A stretch of 57,134 nucleotides of DNA from Methanobacteriota archaeon (GCA_023396365.1 JAEWWL010000035.1:1-57134), one strand, 5' to 3'; positions 36,870 through 46,395 are shown, counted from the stretch's first letter. Made by a program: numbers and translations. Notes: a model not told the origin generated them from the letters alone.

Positions 36870-37808
36870 TTAGTCAGCAGATGAATCCACTGATTCTCTA
36901 TAAGCCGGATCTGTTATTGTGATATATAACAGGTCAGTGTCTCCTGTGTTTTCAAGGCTCTGGTATGCGCCCGGGGGGATATAGGCGGTATCTCCTGCTT
37001 TAATGCTCATTACCTTTCTGTTGACATGCAATATGCCTTCACCTTTAAGGATATACATGACCTCAGTTGTTCCTTCAAGAATATGCGGCTGTGTTGAGCT
37101 TTCTATTGGAATTTTTGCCTTTGCAACCCCAATGCCAAATTCTGATCCAATCCCGCAGTTTTTCAGAATTTCAGGATCAAAAATTTTTCTTATTTCAACA
37201 TCTTCAAAAAATACCTGCATTTCTGATTTGTTTGCGGCAATGTGCACGGGATATTCAGAGGAAGGCAGGGTATCGCTGACTCCGCTGTCTGCTATAATTT
37301 CACTTGAGCTTTCGTATGGCGGATAAGTTATTGACAGATACAAAAGAGTCGTATTGCCTGTGTTTTTTATTTCCTGAAAAGCATCTTTGGGAATAAAAAG
37401 GCTGTCACCTTCAGAAAGGGCAAAATACGCATTGTTGACAGCTGCCTCTGCCTTACCTGAGATTATGTATATGGTTTCTGATGTCTCTTTAAGAATATGC
37501 AGAGGATTTTTATTGCCTTTAGAAAGAGAAATTCTTGACATTTCATAATTTATAAGAGGGTACTGGCCTATTTCAGCAAATATATCCGGAGATATAATGT
37601 TTTCAACAAGTGTGCCGTCGAATATATGAATCTTTAACAGGTTTCCGGAGGCCTTCACAAAATAAGACGAATCCTGAGTATCAGTGTAATAATCCGAGCT
37701 GTTTTTTAAAAAATTCCCCGGCTGGATGCAGCCTGATGCGGCAGTCAGAGACAAAATAATTATTGCAAGAACTGCAACTAAAAGCATCGGGGAGTGCACG
37801 TAATTCAT
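36870..37808 (-). CDS. Tandem-cupin lipoprotein
   Basis: From the ATG at 37808 (MNYVHSPMLLVAVLAIIILS) the protein has 312 residues; the open frame reaches 37868. A lipobox-like LTAASGC follows the signal helix. Two cupin domains follow: one with NPLHILKETSETIYIISGKAEAAV and GDSLFIPKDAFQEIKNTGN, the other with TQPHILEGTTEVMYILKGEGILHV and GDTAYIPPGAYQSLENTGD. Each keeps one histidine and a glutamate but not a full two-His metal motif. Being lipid-anchored outside the cell is unusual for cupins. Function unknown. Confidence 0.72.
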   Translation of the reverse strand: MNYVHSPMLLVAVLAIIILSLTAASGCIQPGNFLKNSSDYYTDTQDSSYFVKASGNLLKIHIFDGTLVENIISPDIFAEIGQYPLINYEMSRISLSKGNKNPLHILKETSETIYIISGKAEAAVNNAYFALSEGDSLFIPKDAFQEIKNTGNTTLLYLSITYPPYESSSEIIADSGVSDTLPSSEYPVHIAANKSEMQVFFEDVEIRKIFDPEILKNCGIGSEFGIGVAKAKIPIESSTQPHILEGTTEVMYILKGEGILHVNRKVMSIKAGDTAYIPPGAYQSLENTGDTDLLYITITDPAYRESVDSSAD

Positions 37809-38008
37809 CAACGAGTTATAATCCGGTTTTGTATTAAATTTGCCGGATGGCTCTGATACCCTCTCCACGTATACTTATCGGCTGCCTCTGTCTCTACATG
37901 AATCAAAGGGCATGCGCTGCTGCATATCGTATATAACTAATGCTTTGAATAATCCAAAAAAAATTTTTGTGCAGTTTTGCAGACTGCCTTTTTTCTTTAC
38001 AGACTTTT

Positions 38009-38956
38009 TTACTGAAGCCCGAATGACTTTAACACAACATCAGGGTTTACTGCACCTGTGCGGTAAACCTTTCCTTCGGAGAGTTCGTTTATTACAACTT
38101 CTGCCGGGGAGAAGAGTGATGTGTCAATCTTATAAAAGTCAAAGCCTGCTGCCTTGAATGTGTCATAGAACGGCTCACCGTATGAGCTTGATTTGTTTGA
38201 CGGAATTTTGTCAAGATAGTCAACAATCTCAGGCGCCCTCATTGTAAGGTAGATCTGGCCGTGGTAGATTGTTGCATCGTTTGTGCATCCCATTGCACGT
38301 GTTGAGTCCTTCTTAACCGGCGGTATTGGTGCTGTTCCAATAGCAGACTCAATCTTTTTGGTGTCAAAACCAAGCTCATTTAACTTATAAATTGCTGTTT
38401 CAACGCAGCGTCCTGCAACCTGGATCGATCCTACAATTGATGCTGTAGGTGCGACCACTGCACAAACATTTGCAACATCAACTTTGCATTTGTCTGCAAT
38501 CATCTGCATGACCTCGCCGTTTGGAAGCTTGTCAGACTCAAGGCAGATTACAGCATAGTCACATTCGTCTTCGTATTCGATGACCTCAAATGTGTGTTTT
38601 GGCATGAGAGAGAGTGCACGAGCAGGGCCGCTGCCCATTGCAAAGAAGCTTCCCTCCTTCACTGTCCATCCTGCCTTTTGCGATCCAAGGCATGAAATTG
38701 CCGGGAAGTCTGTGTTGACGTCAATAAACGGCATTGGAACGCCTTTTATATTTCCGTTTCTGAAAGTAACCTCTGCGAGGCCTCCCATGCATATTTCTGT
38801 AAAGCGTTTACCGGCAAGGTATCCGCCTTTTGTGCTTACACCACAGTCTACAAGCCGGGCGCCGTTGTCGAGCTGGTGATATTCCACATTGTAATCTTCA
38901 GGATACTCGGCAAGTTCCTCAAAGATATCAAGAGCAAGTTCATTAACACTAATCAT
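38009..38956 (-). CDS. mch: Methenyltetrahydromethanopterin cyclohydrolase
   Basis: The 315-residue enzyme interconverts 5-formyl- and 5,10-methenyl-tetrahydromethanopterin in the C1 reduction pathway of methanogenesis. Family segments include ARLVDCGVSTKGGYLAGK, EICMGGLAEVTF, DFPAISCLGSQKAGW, AMGSGPARAL and the C-terminal TNDATIYHGQIYLTM. Length matches characterised Mch proteins. The start is preceded by AGGAG. This gene is the clearest evidence that the organism is a methanogen. It stands alone next to orc1/cdc6. Confidence 0.97.
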   Translation of the reverse strand: MISVNELALDIFEELAEYPEDYNVEYHQLDNGARLVDCGVSTKGGYLAGKRFTEICMGGLAEVTFRNGNIKGVPMPFIDVNTDFPAISCLGSQKAGWTVKEGSFFAMGSGPARALSLMPKHTFEVIEYEDECDYAVICLESDKLPNGEVMQMIADKCKVDVANVCAVVAPTASIVGSIQVAGRCVETAIYKLNELGFDTKKIESAIGTAPIPPVKKDSTRAMGCTNDATIYHGQIYLTMRAPEIVDYLDKIPSNKSSSYGEPFYDTFKAAGFDFYKIDTSLFSPAEVVINELSEGKVYRTGAVNPDVVLKSFGLQ

Positions 38957-39028
38957 CAGAGTAATCTCCTAAATCATAAATGAACGAGCAAAATAGATAA
39001 GTATTGCCAAATGTCTTACGGGGCGTAT

Positions 39029-40153
39029 TTATGGAAGAATTGCAATAATACGGGCCGGATCGTAGCGCAGTGTTATAACTCTTGTCCTGCCTTTTCCCTC
39101 CCTGTAATTTAAGTTTATAAGACGCATCGAATCAAATTTTTTTATAATCTCGTAGTATCTTGTATAGCCGGTATCAGCAACTTTTTTGATTTCTTCAAAA
39201 ACAGAGCCTGCAGTCATCTCTTTTTCTGCAAGAGACATTTCAGCAACTGCTTTTAGAAGCTTTTTTTCCTCTTCTGAGAGTGTCTTTACTGTGTGGGAGA
39301 GGTGGATATATTTTGAGACCATGTATGCGCGGCAGATATCATCTTTTCCGACTTCCTTTCTTGCATCCATCTCTGCGTTGAGCGCCGAGCGCTTGAGAAG
39401 ATCAATCCCTACCCTTAAGTCGCCGCTCTTCATTGTCTGCTCCACCACAAGCTCAAGCATATTATTTGACAAAACGCCGGGGTAAAGACCCTGCATTATA
39501 CGTTCGTTTAAAATGTTTGAGATCTCTGTCTCATCATATGGAGGGAAGTAAATCTCAGACGGCCTGAATATGGATGAAACCCTTTGATCCACCTCCTGCA
39601 TGAGATCAACTGACATATCTGAGATAACAGTGATAATTCCTATCCTGACACCTTCGTTTGCCTCATGCGAGCGTAAAAGAGTGTAAAGGACTTTGTTAAT
39701 CTCTTTCTCATAAAGAAGATAGTTTGCATCATCAAGGCAGACCAAAAGCACTGCATCTCTTTCTGAAACGAGTTTGCATACCTGGTCAAAGAGATTTTTA
39801 AATGATGTTCCTGATGCCGGAGGCGGGCGGTTTGTAAGCTTCTTATAGATCTGTGAAAAGATTGCAAATTTTGTATTGTCAATCTGACAGTTTACATAAA
39901 CCGGTATCAGTTTTTTTGTTTTCTCCTCTATCTGCTCAAAGAGTTTTTTTATGCTTGTCGTCTTTCCTGTGCCCGGAAGCCCCCTGCAAATTGTATTAAG
40001 AGGTCTTGCCCCTTTCATCCCGGGTCTTACATTAAGTGCAAGCTCTCTTATCTGAGTGTCGCGAAAATTGAACTGCTCCGGGATATAATCAGTTTCAAAT
40101 ACCTCGATATCACGAAAAAGAGTTTCGTCCCACATGAGCAGATCTTTTTTCAT
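39029..40153 (-). CDS. cdc6: Orc1/Cdc6 replication initiator
   Basis: 374 residues: AAA+ ATPase with Walker A GLPGTGKTT (58-66), Walker B LLVCLDDANYLL, a sensor-1 region IITVISD, R-containing VDQRVSSIF, then the lid and a C-terminal winged helix (~290-370). Orc1/Cdc6 binds origin recognition boxes and loads MCM. Residue pattern and length fit the archaeal family. An alternative start is ATG seven codons in (MWDETLF). Origins often lie next to such genes; the upstream 250 bp are AT-rich. Confidence 0.93.
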   Translation of the reverse strand: MKKDLLMWDETLFRDIEVFETDYIPEQFNFRDTQIRELALNVRPGMKGARPLNTICRGLPGTGKTTSIKKLFEQIEEKTKKLIPVYVNCQIDNTKFAIFSQIYKKLTNRPPPASGTSFKNLFDQVCKLVSERDAVLLVCLDDANYLLYEKEINKVLYTLLRSHEANEGVRIGIITVISDMSVDLMQEVDQRVSSIFRPSEIYFPPYDETEISNILNERIMQGLYPGVLSNNMLELVVEQTMKSGDLRVGIDLLKRSALNAEMDARKEVGKDDICRAYMVSKYIHLSHTVKTLSEEEKKLLKAVAEMSLAEKEMTAGSVFEEIKKVADTGYTRYYEIIKKFDSMRLINLNYREGKGRTRVITLRYDPARIIAILP

Positions 40154-40409
40154 CTAAGAATTTTATTGACCTGAATTGTATTAATTTATGCCATCTCTGA
40201 ATCAGGCAGATGAAAAAAACCATGCCGGGAGTGTCTGAAGAAAATATTTAGATATATTTTTTTTAAAACAGATTTTTTAACATTGGATGCGTAAATATAA
40301 TGACCAATTTTTTTGGGCAGATGATGAAAGTTACCCCCACTGAAAAAGCCTTTTTTTTCAAAAAAGGTCTATTGTGATGAAGCAGGGTACTGATGCCCGT
40401 TAAAAAAAA
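40154..40409. other. AT-rich upstream region of orc1/cdc6, weak origin candidate
   Basis: Contains an AT-rich run (gatatattttttttaaaac region, 40250-40270) and one G-string element: on the minus strand TTTCAGTGGGGGTAAC at about 40330-40345, loosely like an origin recognition box. Only one copy is seen. A hairpin CCTTTTTT/AAAAAAGG lies at 40349-40367, possibly a terminator for the phosphoglycerate mutase direction or part of this promoter. Confidence 0.25.
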
Positions 40410-41585
40410 TCAGATGTTTTTTAAGCCGAAAAAGATGCTTAAAAAGTCCTTTGCATCAACAGCTCCAAAGCTGCCTTTGTCCTTTGCCTCTTTTTCCGAG
40501 TATACACTGCACGCGTCTGTGCCACGTCCCAGTACTGCAAAAGGAACAGGATCTCTTGTATGCGTCTTAAACGCAACCGGTGTCGGGTGATCAGGCAGTA
40601 CAGCAATGCACAAATCCGGTCTGTTCAGAAATTTACCTGTGACCTGGTCAAGCCTTTCAATTGCAAGGACTTTTTCCCTGACGCTTCCAAGGTGCCCTGC
40701 TTCATCGGGCGCTTCGACATGCATATACACAAAGTCGAGTCCGTCTTCATAAAGAGCTTTTATGGAATAATCTGCCTTTGCCGCATAGTCAGTATCAAGG
40801 TAGCCTGTTGCACCCGGAACTCTGATGACCTTAAGCCCTGCACATTTTGCAATCCCGTTTAAGAGATCAACTGCAGAGATCATACCTCCGGAAAGACCGT
40901 ATTTTTTGCTGAAATTTTCAATTGAAGGTTTTTTTCCGCCGCTCCACGGCCAGATCTGTGTTGCGGGAGCCTTGTTTTCTGATATTCTTTTTTTGTTAAC
41001 AGGATGTTCTCCAAAGACCTCGCGGCTTATCTCCATACATTTTAAAAGAGTCTCCTGATCCCCGCCTGCAGGAAGAAATTCTTTGGTTTTCTGACCTGCT
41101 ATGTCATGTGGGGCTTTGGTGCAGGAGCCTTTGCCGTTTTTAAGAACCAGAAGATTTCTGTAGCTTATCCCTGAGTATGCACGGACTGATTCGGGAAGTT
41201 TTTCATTGAGAGACTTAAAAAGCTCAGCGCCTTCTTCGGATGAGATGTGGCCTGCTGAGAAGTCGGCCATCTCATCATCTTTAATTGTTACAAGGTTGCA
41301 GCGGTATGCAATATCACAGCTTCCCAGATCAATTCCCATGCTTGCCGCCTCCAAAGGTCCCCTGCCTGTGTAGCAGTCGCATGCATTGTAGCCGAGGACG
41401 CCTAAATTTGCAACATCGCTTCCGGGCTCGCATGAATCAGGAACTGTTTTAAGCATCCCGCATCTCCCTTCACGTGCAATCCTGTCAAAATTTGGGGTTT
41501 TTGCGTATTCAAGGGGAGTTTTTCCGCCAAGCTCATCACAGGGCCAGTCAGCCATCCCGTCTCCGAGAATCAAAATATATTTCAT
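40410..41585 (-). CDS. apgM: Cofactor-independent phosphoglycerate mutase, archaeal type
   Basis: 391 residues of the alkaline-phosphatase superfamily: ILGDGMADWPCDELGGKTPLE with the metal Asp, EPGSDVANLGVLGYNA with the Ser nucleophile region, YMHVEAPDEAGHLG and AVLPDHPTPV. The enzyme interconverts 3- and 2-phosphoglycerate in gluconeogenesis. It complements GAPDH elsewhere in the window. Single gene, normal length. Confidence 0.94.
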   Translation of the reverse strand: MKYILILGDGMADWPCDELGGKTPLEYAKTPNFDRIAREGRCGMLKTVPDSCEPGSDVANLGVLGYNACDCYTGRGPLEAASMGIDLGSCDIAYRCNLVTIKDDEMADFSAGHISSEEGAELFKSLNEKLPESVRAYSGISYRNLLVLKNGKGSCTKAPHDIAGQKTKEFLPAGGDQETLLKCMEISREVFGEHPVNKKRISENKAPATQIWPWSGGKKPSIENFSKKYGLSGGMISAVDLLNGIAKCAGLKVIRVPGATGYLDTDYAAKADYSIKALYEDGLDFVYMHVEAPDEAGHLGSVREKVLAIERLDQVTGKFLNRPDLCIAVLPDHPTPVAFKTHTRDPVPFAVLGRGTDACSVYSEKEAKDKGSFGAVDAKDFLSIFFGLKNI

Positions 41586-41653
41586 ATTTATTCCTGTATT
41601 TTTTTTTCAATCAGTTTTTTATTATATTTCAGCAGGGTTTTTTACAGATTTTT

Positions 41654-42592
41654 TCACTCAATCTCTTTAAGCAGTGTTTTTACGGCTGATCTTACCGATT
41701 CCTTTGAGTTTGTCTGCGGCTTCCAGCCGAGCTTTTTTAACTTTTCAACGGAAAGCTGCATCCTGGGCACATCTCCAACCCATCCACGGTCTCCGCCGGT
41801 GTATCTGAATGCAGCGCCATTAAGGTTCATCTCATGAACAATAATTTCCGCAAGCTCTGTAACTGAAATCCAGTCTTCAGAGCCTATGTTGAAGAAATTA
41901 AACGTCTCATGTGTGTTTTCGCAGGCGTAAAGAACTGCATCAACACAGGCATCTACCGAGAAGTATGATTTTGACTGCCTCCCGTCACCCAGAATTTCAA
42001 GTTCATCAGGATTTTTCAAAAGTTTATGGACGAAATCCCAGATGACACCGTGATTGCTTCTCTGCCCGATTATGTTTGCAAACCTGAAAACCCAGGCACT
42101 CATGCCAAAAGTATAGGCATATGAAGAGATCATTGCTTCTGCGGCAAGCTTTGTTCCTGCATATATTGAAATAGGAATCATGGGAGAATAGTCTTCAGGT
42201 GTCGGAATCACCTGCGCTTCGCCGTAGACTGTTGATGTGGATGTAAAGACAATCTCTTTTACATTGTTTTTTCTCATGGCCTCAAGGACGTTTATTGTCG
42301 CTGTTACATTGCTTTCATAAACTGATTTTGGAATTCCTGCACTTGCCCTCACATCAGGGTCTGCTGCAATGTGGTATATCCTGTCAGCGCCAAAAAATTT
42401 GTCTTCCCAGCCTTTTGAGAGGAGATCTGCCTTTATGAATTCAATTTTTCCTGAATCTATGTGCTCTTTTATATTATCTGTATTTCCGGCTGAGAGATTG
42501 TCAATTACAAGTACCTTGTCGCCTTTTTTTACAAGGGCATCAACAAGGTTTGAGCCAATAAACCCGGCGCCCCCGGTAACGATTGAAAACAT
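41654..42592 (-). CDS. NAD-dependent sugar-nucleotide epimerase/dehydratase (GalE-like)
   Basis: A 312-residue short-chain dehydrogenase: the NAD motif GGAGFIGSNLVDALV, catalytic Ser/Thr in FTSTSTVYGEA and Y-x-x-x-K in YAGTKLAAE. C-terminal features such as YFSVDACVDAVLYACE and RGWVGDVPRMQLSVEKLKKLGW fit UDP-glucose 4-epimerase-like enzymes. It probably supplies sugars for surface glycans. Exact substrate undetermined. Divergent from thiM. Confidence 0.88.
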   Translation of the reverse strand: MFSIVTGGAGFIGSNLVDALVKKGDKVLVIDNLSAGNTDNIKEHIDSGKIEFIKADLLSKGWEDKFFGADRIYHIAADPDVRASAGIPKSVYESNVTATINVLEAMRKNNVKEIVFTSTSTVYGEAQVIPTPEDYSPMIPISIYAGTKLAAEAMISSYAYTFGMSAWVFRFANIIGQRSNHGVIWDFVHKLLKNPDELEILGDGRQSKSYFSVDACVDAVLYACENTHETFNFFNIGSEDWISVTELAEIIVHEMNLNGAAFRYTGGDRGWVGDVPRMQLSVEKLKKLGWKPQTNSKESVRSAVKTLLKEIE

Positions 42593-42710
42593 AATTAGTA
42601 CTTTGTTTGTGCTTCTATGCTTTTGATTTTATGTAATGGTGCACTATACTGGCAGCCGGCTTCTGCGGGCAGAAAAAATTCTGCATCTTTTTTGGCATTA
42701 GGACAGTCAT

Positions 42711-42718
42711 TATAAATA
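42711..42718 (+). promoter_or_regulatory. TATA box of the thiM-thiE operon
   Basis: TATAAATA lies 37 bases before the thiM ATG, so transcription should begin only about 5-10 bases upstream of it. No ribosome-binding site is visible, so the message is probably leaderless. Confidence 0.55.
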
Positions 42719-42747
42719 TCTTGTATTATTGACCAATAGAAAATACA

Positions 42748-43554
42748 ATGGATGGAAAGACAGCAGCAGAGCTTCTTACAAGAATAAGGTCGGAAAAACC
42801 GGTAGTTCATCATATAACCAATTATGTGACAGTTAATGACTGCGCCAATATAACAATTTGTGCCGGGGCATCTCCTGTTATGGCTGATTCTTTGGATGAG
42901 GTATCGGAGATGGTCAGGATTGCGGGGGCTCTTGTCCTAAATATCGGCACTCTTAACAGAGAGCTTGTTGAATCCATGCTTGTTGCCGGAAAAACAGCAA
43001 ATGAACTTGGAATACCCATTATTCTGGACCCTGTCGGGGTTGGTGCAACTGAGCTTAGGACCAAAAGCGCGGTAAAGCTTACAGAGCAGCTTGATATTTC
43101 AGTGATCAAGGGAAATGCCGGAGAGATTGGAATTCTATCGGGTGCAAAGGCAACAGTGAGAGGTGTTGATTCTGGCTCACTTGATGAGGACAGATTGCAG
43201 GTTGCGGTGAAGTGCTCAAATCTTACAGGTGTAGTTGTTGCAATGAGCGGAGAGAAGGATATTGTTACAGATGGAAAAATTGTCTATTCAGTTGAAAACG
43301 GCCATTCCCTGATGGGAAACCTGTCCGGAACCGGATGTATGGCATCATCTCTTTCAGGTGCCTTTGCAGCGGTATCTGACAGCTATCTTGAATCAACGGC
43401 ATCAGCACTTGCACTATTCGGTCTGTGCGGCGAAAAAGCATCTGTATATGCAAAAGGCCCGTACTCATTCAGAACAGGTCTTTGCGATGAGCTTTTCAGG
43501 CTAAAGCCGGTTGAGCTCAGCGTTGATGCAAAGATAAAGGATATTTCTCTTTAA
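42748..43554 (+). CDS. thiM: Hydroxyethylthiazole kinase
   Basis: 268 residues that phosphorylate 4-methyl-5-(2-hydroxyethyl)thiazole in thiamine salvage. Visible: VHHITNYVTVNDCAN, ALVLNIGTLN, PIILDPVGVGAT with GNAGEI (K-x-N-x-x-E type), and the ATP-site GNLSGTGCMASSLSGAF with its cysteine. It is followed after six bases by thiE, completing the two-step salvage path. Length and motifs normal. Confidence 0.95.
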   Translation: MDGKTAAELLTRIRSEKPVVHHITNYVTVNDCANITICAGASPVMADSLDEVSEMVRIAGALVLNIGTLNRELVESMLVAGKTANELGIPIILDPVGVGATELRTKSAVKLTEQLDISVIKGNAGEIGILSGAKATVRGVDSGSLDEDRLQVAVKCSNLTGVVVAMSGEKDIVTDGKIVYSVENGHSLMGNLSGTGCMASSLSGAFAAVSDSYLESTASALALFGLCGEKASVYAKGPYSFRTGLCDELFRLKPVELSVDAKIKDISL

Positions 43555-43559
43555 AAAAA

Positions 43560-44219
43560 ATGGCATATCATCTTTATGTGGTAACCGATGAGGATATTTC
43601 AGGAGGTGTTTCGCACTGCAGGATTGCCGGGCTTTCATATGCAGGCGGTGCAGACTGCGTTCAGCTCCGTGACAAAAAAATGTCTTATGAAGAGCTTATT
43701 GCAGCAGCAGAGGAGATCTGCCGGATAAGAGACAAATTCAACAGGCTTTTTTTTGTGAATGACAACATCGATGCAGCAATAGATTCAGGTGCAGACGGTG
43801 TTCACTTGGGGCAGGATGATATGCCGGTCTGCGAGGCCAGGGAGATTTCACCAAAAAATTTTTTAATCGGTGTTTCTGTTGGAAATCTTTCTGAGGCCCT
43901 GCATGCTCAAAATTCAGGTGCGGACTACATCGCCTTAAGCCCTACCTTCGATACCGGCTCAAAAGCTGATGCAGGTCCTGGAAACGGCATAGAAGAACTT
44001 AAAAGAATCTGTGAGAATGTTTGTATTCCTGTAATCGGTATAGGGGGAATTAATATTCATAATATTCATGAAGTAATTCATGCCGGTGCGTCAGGCTGTG
44101 CTGTTATTTCTGCTGTTGTTGCACAGGGAGATATAAGAGAGGCCGCATCAGAATTAAAATCAAAAATAATGGATGAAATAAGTTTATATCTGCAAAAAAA
44201 ACATGAACTGTTAAAATGA
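43560..44219 (+). CDS. thiE: Thiamine-phosphate synthase
   Basis: 219 residues; a TIM-barrel enzyme that joins the thiazole phosphate with HMP-pyrophosphate to give thiamine phosphate. Signatures: CVQLRDKKMS, LFFVNDNIDAAIDSGADGVHLGQDDMP, IGVSVGN, DYIALSPTFDTGSK, PVIGIGGIN and GCAVISAVV. A 5-base gap after thiM and the shared pathway indicate one operon. Confidence 0.95.
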   Translation: MAYHLYVVTDEDISGGVSHCRIAGLSYAGGADCVQLRDKKMSYEELIAAAEEICRIRDKFNRLFFVNDNIDAAIDSGADGVHLGQDDMPVCEAREISPKNFLIGVSVGNLSEALHAQNSGADYIALSPTFDTGSKADAGPGNGIEELKRICENVCIPVIGIGGINIHNIHEVIHAGASGCAVISAVVAQGDIREAASELKSKIMDEISLYLQKKHELLK

Positions 44220-44342
44220 AATATTGAGAAAAATTCAAACCTCTTTCACTTTAATTTTCATCCGGTAATTTTTTTCTGTGAAAATTTCCTGCGAAATTAA
44301 AAGAGTAGATATATTTTCTATCAGAAAAAAATTTTAGAAGAT

Positions 44343-44366
44343 ATTTCTCTGCCCAAAAAGAGAAAT
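44343..44366 (+). promoter_or_regulatory. Hairpin in the leader of the uracil permease operon
   Basis: ATTTCTCT (44343-44350) and AGAGAAAT (44359-44366) form an exact 8-bp stem with an 8-base loop about 90 bases before the permease start, in a 235 bp region between thiE and the permease gene. It may be a thiE terminator (no strong U run directly follows) or a leader control element for uracil salvage. Confidence 0.35.
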
Positions 44367-44454
44367 TTCAAAGAAAAATGTCTTTAGGCAGCAAATTTCC
44401 GGATTTTTTAGGAGATTGCAGGACTATAAAGGGATTTTTAAGGAGATTGTTTAA

Positions 44455-45714
44455 ATGGAGTCTTTTAATCTGTCGGATTTTTTCAAAAAGGGCCTTTCCG
44501 GTCTTCAGATACTTTTTGTGGCATTTGGAGCACTGGTTCTGGTGCCGCTTATAACCGGGCTTGATCCGGCCATTGCGCTTTTCACTGCCGGTCTTGGAAC
44601 ACTGATATTTCAGGTGATAACAAGGTGGAAAGTTCCTATATTTCTTGCATCGTCTTTTGCATTCATTCCTGCTATCACATACGGTATTGCGGCATGGGGA
44701 ATTCCGTCAACAATGTGCGGTCTTGCTGCCGCCGGTCTTTTTTATGTAGCATTAAGTATGGCAGTAAGGTATTTTGGTGTTGGTATTATCCACAAGGTAT
44801 TCCCGCCAATTGTTGTAGGGCCTGTTATTGCAGTAATCGGACTTTCGCTTGCGCCGACCGCCGTTGCACAGGCACTGGGGCAGTCCGGCGGAGTTCAGGT
44901 GATTCCTGTTGAGACCTCGCTTATAATTGCGGCTGTCTCTCTTATGACAACCATTGCTGTATTTGCGTATGCAAAAGGCTGGATGAAGCTTGTTCCGATT
45001 CTATGCGGTATAGCAGCAGGATATATAGCCTCAATAATTCTCGGGGTTGTAAATTACGCAGGTCTTTTTGAGAGTGCATGGATCGCAGTGCCCCGGTTTG
45101 TTCTTCCGGAATGGAATCTTGCAGCAATAATATTTATTGTTCCTTTCGCAATTGCGCCTGCTATTGAGCACTTCGGGGATATTCTTGCTATCAGTTCTGT
45201 TACAGGAAAGGATTACCTAAAAGATCCGGGTATTCACAAGACAATGCTTGGCGATGGTCTTGCAACATTTGCCGCATCATTTCTTGGCGGACCGCCGAAC
45301 ACCACTTACTCTGAGGTTACAGGTGCAGTTGCGCTGACAAAAGCATATAATCCATTCATAATGACGGCTGCTGCAATATTTGCAATTATTTTCGCTTTCA
45401 TAGGAAAGATTGGCGCATTTTTGCAGACTATCCCGCTTCCTGTAATGGGCGGTGTGATGATCCTTCTCTTTGGTCTTATTGCAAGCCTTGGTATAGATCA
45501 GCTTGTCAGAAACAAAGTTGATCTTAGAAACAACAGGAACTTAATCCTCCTTTCAATTGTTCTTGTAACTGGAATAGGCGGTCTGTTTGTCCCAATAGGC
45601 GATGCCGAGATTGCCGGCGTGGGTCTTGCTGCTATACTTGGAGTTATTCTAAACCTTGTCCTTCCTCAGCCAAAGGATGAGACAGGCGAAGACAGACCCG
45701 GAGTTGAGATTTAA
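44455..45714 (+). CDS. uraA: Uracil/xanthine permease (NCS2 family)
   Basis: 419 residues with about 12-14 membrane helices. NCS2 features: QILFVAFGALVLVPLITGLDP at the start, a central PAIEHFGDILAISSVTGKDYL (the E/H substrate region), DGLATFAASFLGGPPNTTYSEVTGAVALT and PLPVMGGVMILLFGLIA. Coupled directly (2-base gap) to uracil phosphoribosyltransferase, so uracil is the likely substrate. AGGAG precedes the start. Confidence 0.92.
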   Translation: MESFNLSDFFKKGLSGLQILFVAFGALVLVPLITGLDPAIALFTAGLGTLIFQVITRWKVPIFLASSFAFIPAITYGIAAWGIPSTMCGLAAAGLFYVALSMAVRYFGVGIIHKVFPPIVVGPVIAVIGLSLAPTAVAQALGQSGGVQVIPVETSLIIAAVSLMTTIAVFAYAKGWMKLVPILCGIAAGYIASIILGVVNYAGLFESAWIAVPRFVLPEWNLAAIIFIVPFAIAPAIEHFGDILAISSVTGKDYLKDPGIHKTMLGDGLATFAASFLGGPPNTTYSEVTGAVALTKAYNPFIMTAAAIFAIIFAFIGKIGAFLQTIPLPVMGGVMILLFGLIASLGIDQLVRNKVDLRNNRNLILLSIVLVTGIGGLFVPIGDAEIAGVGLAAILGVILNLVLPQPKDETGEDRPGVEI

Positions 45715-45716
45715 AA

Positions 45717-46346
45717 ATGGCAGTAATTCCCGTATCTCATCCGCTTGTAACACATAAAATCGGAATGCTTCGAAACATCGAGACAAACTCAAAGGATTTC
45801 AGGGAGCTCATAACAGAGCTTACCACATTTCTTACATATGCCGCAACAAGGGACTTTGGGCTTGAGGAAACATCAGTTCCCGGCTGGGAGGGAAAGCCTG
45901 TTGCCGTTGAAAGAATGGCAGGCATTGATCCTTCGATTGTTCCTATATTCCGTGCCGGAATCGGGATGCAGGAAGGTTTTCTGCAGGTGATTCCAACTGC
46001 TAAAATAAGCTATGTCGGATATTACCGCGATGAGGCCACTTTAAAGCCGAAGCTTTATTATGCCAAATTTGCATCCGATATCAGCAAAAGGAGAGTCTAT
46101 GTTCTTGACCCGATGCTTGCAACCGGCGGAACTACATCTGCTGTCTGCAGTCTGCTTAAAAAAGAAGGGTGCAAAGACATCAGAGTCCTTTGCATTCTTG
46201 CAGCTCCGGAGGGCATTTCAAAGATGGAGGCCGATCATCCGGGAATTGATATCATGCCGGCAGTTGTTGATTCTAAACTAAATGAAAAGGGCTACATCGT
46301 TCCGGGTCTTGGAGATGCGGGTGACAGACTCTTTGGAACAAAATAA
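45717..46346 (+). CDS. upp: Uracil phosphoribosyltransferase
   Basis: 209 residues; converts uracil and PRPP to UMP. Visible: IPVSHPLVTHKIGMLRN at the start, the PRPP-binding LDPMLATGGTTSAV, AAPEGISKMEADHP, and the C-terminal GLGDAGDRLFGTK. It completes uracil salvage with the preceding permease. Confidence 0.96.
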   Translation: MAVIPVSHPLVTHKIGMLRNIETNSKDFRELITELTTFLTYAATRDFGLEETSVPGWEGKPVAVERMAGIDPSIVPIFRAGIGMQEGFLQVIPTAKISYVGYYRDEATLKPKLYYAKFASDISKRRVYVLDPMLATGGTTSAVCSLLKKEGCKDIRVLCILAAPEGISKMEADHPGIDIMPAVVDSKLNEKGYIVPGLGDAGDRLFGTK

Positions 46347-46395
46347 TTTTTTTTGATTTTTTTGATTCTTTTCCTTTGATTATAATTTCACAGTA

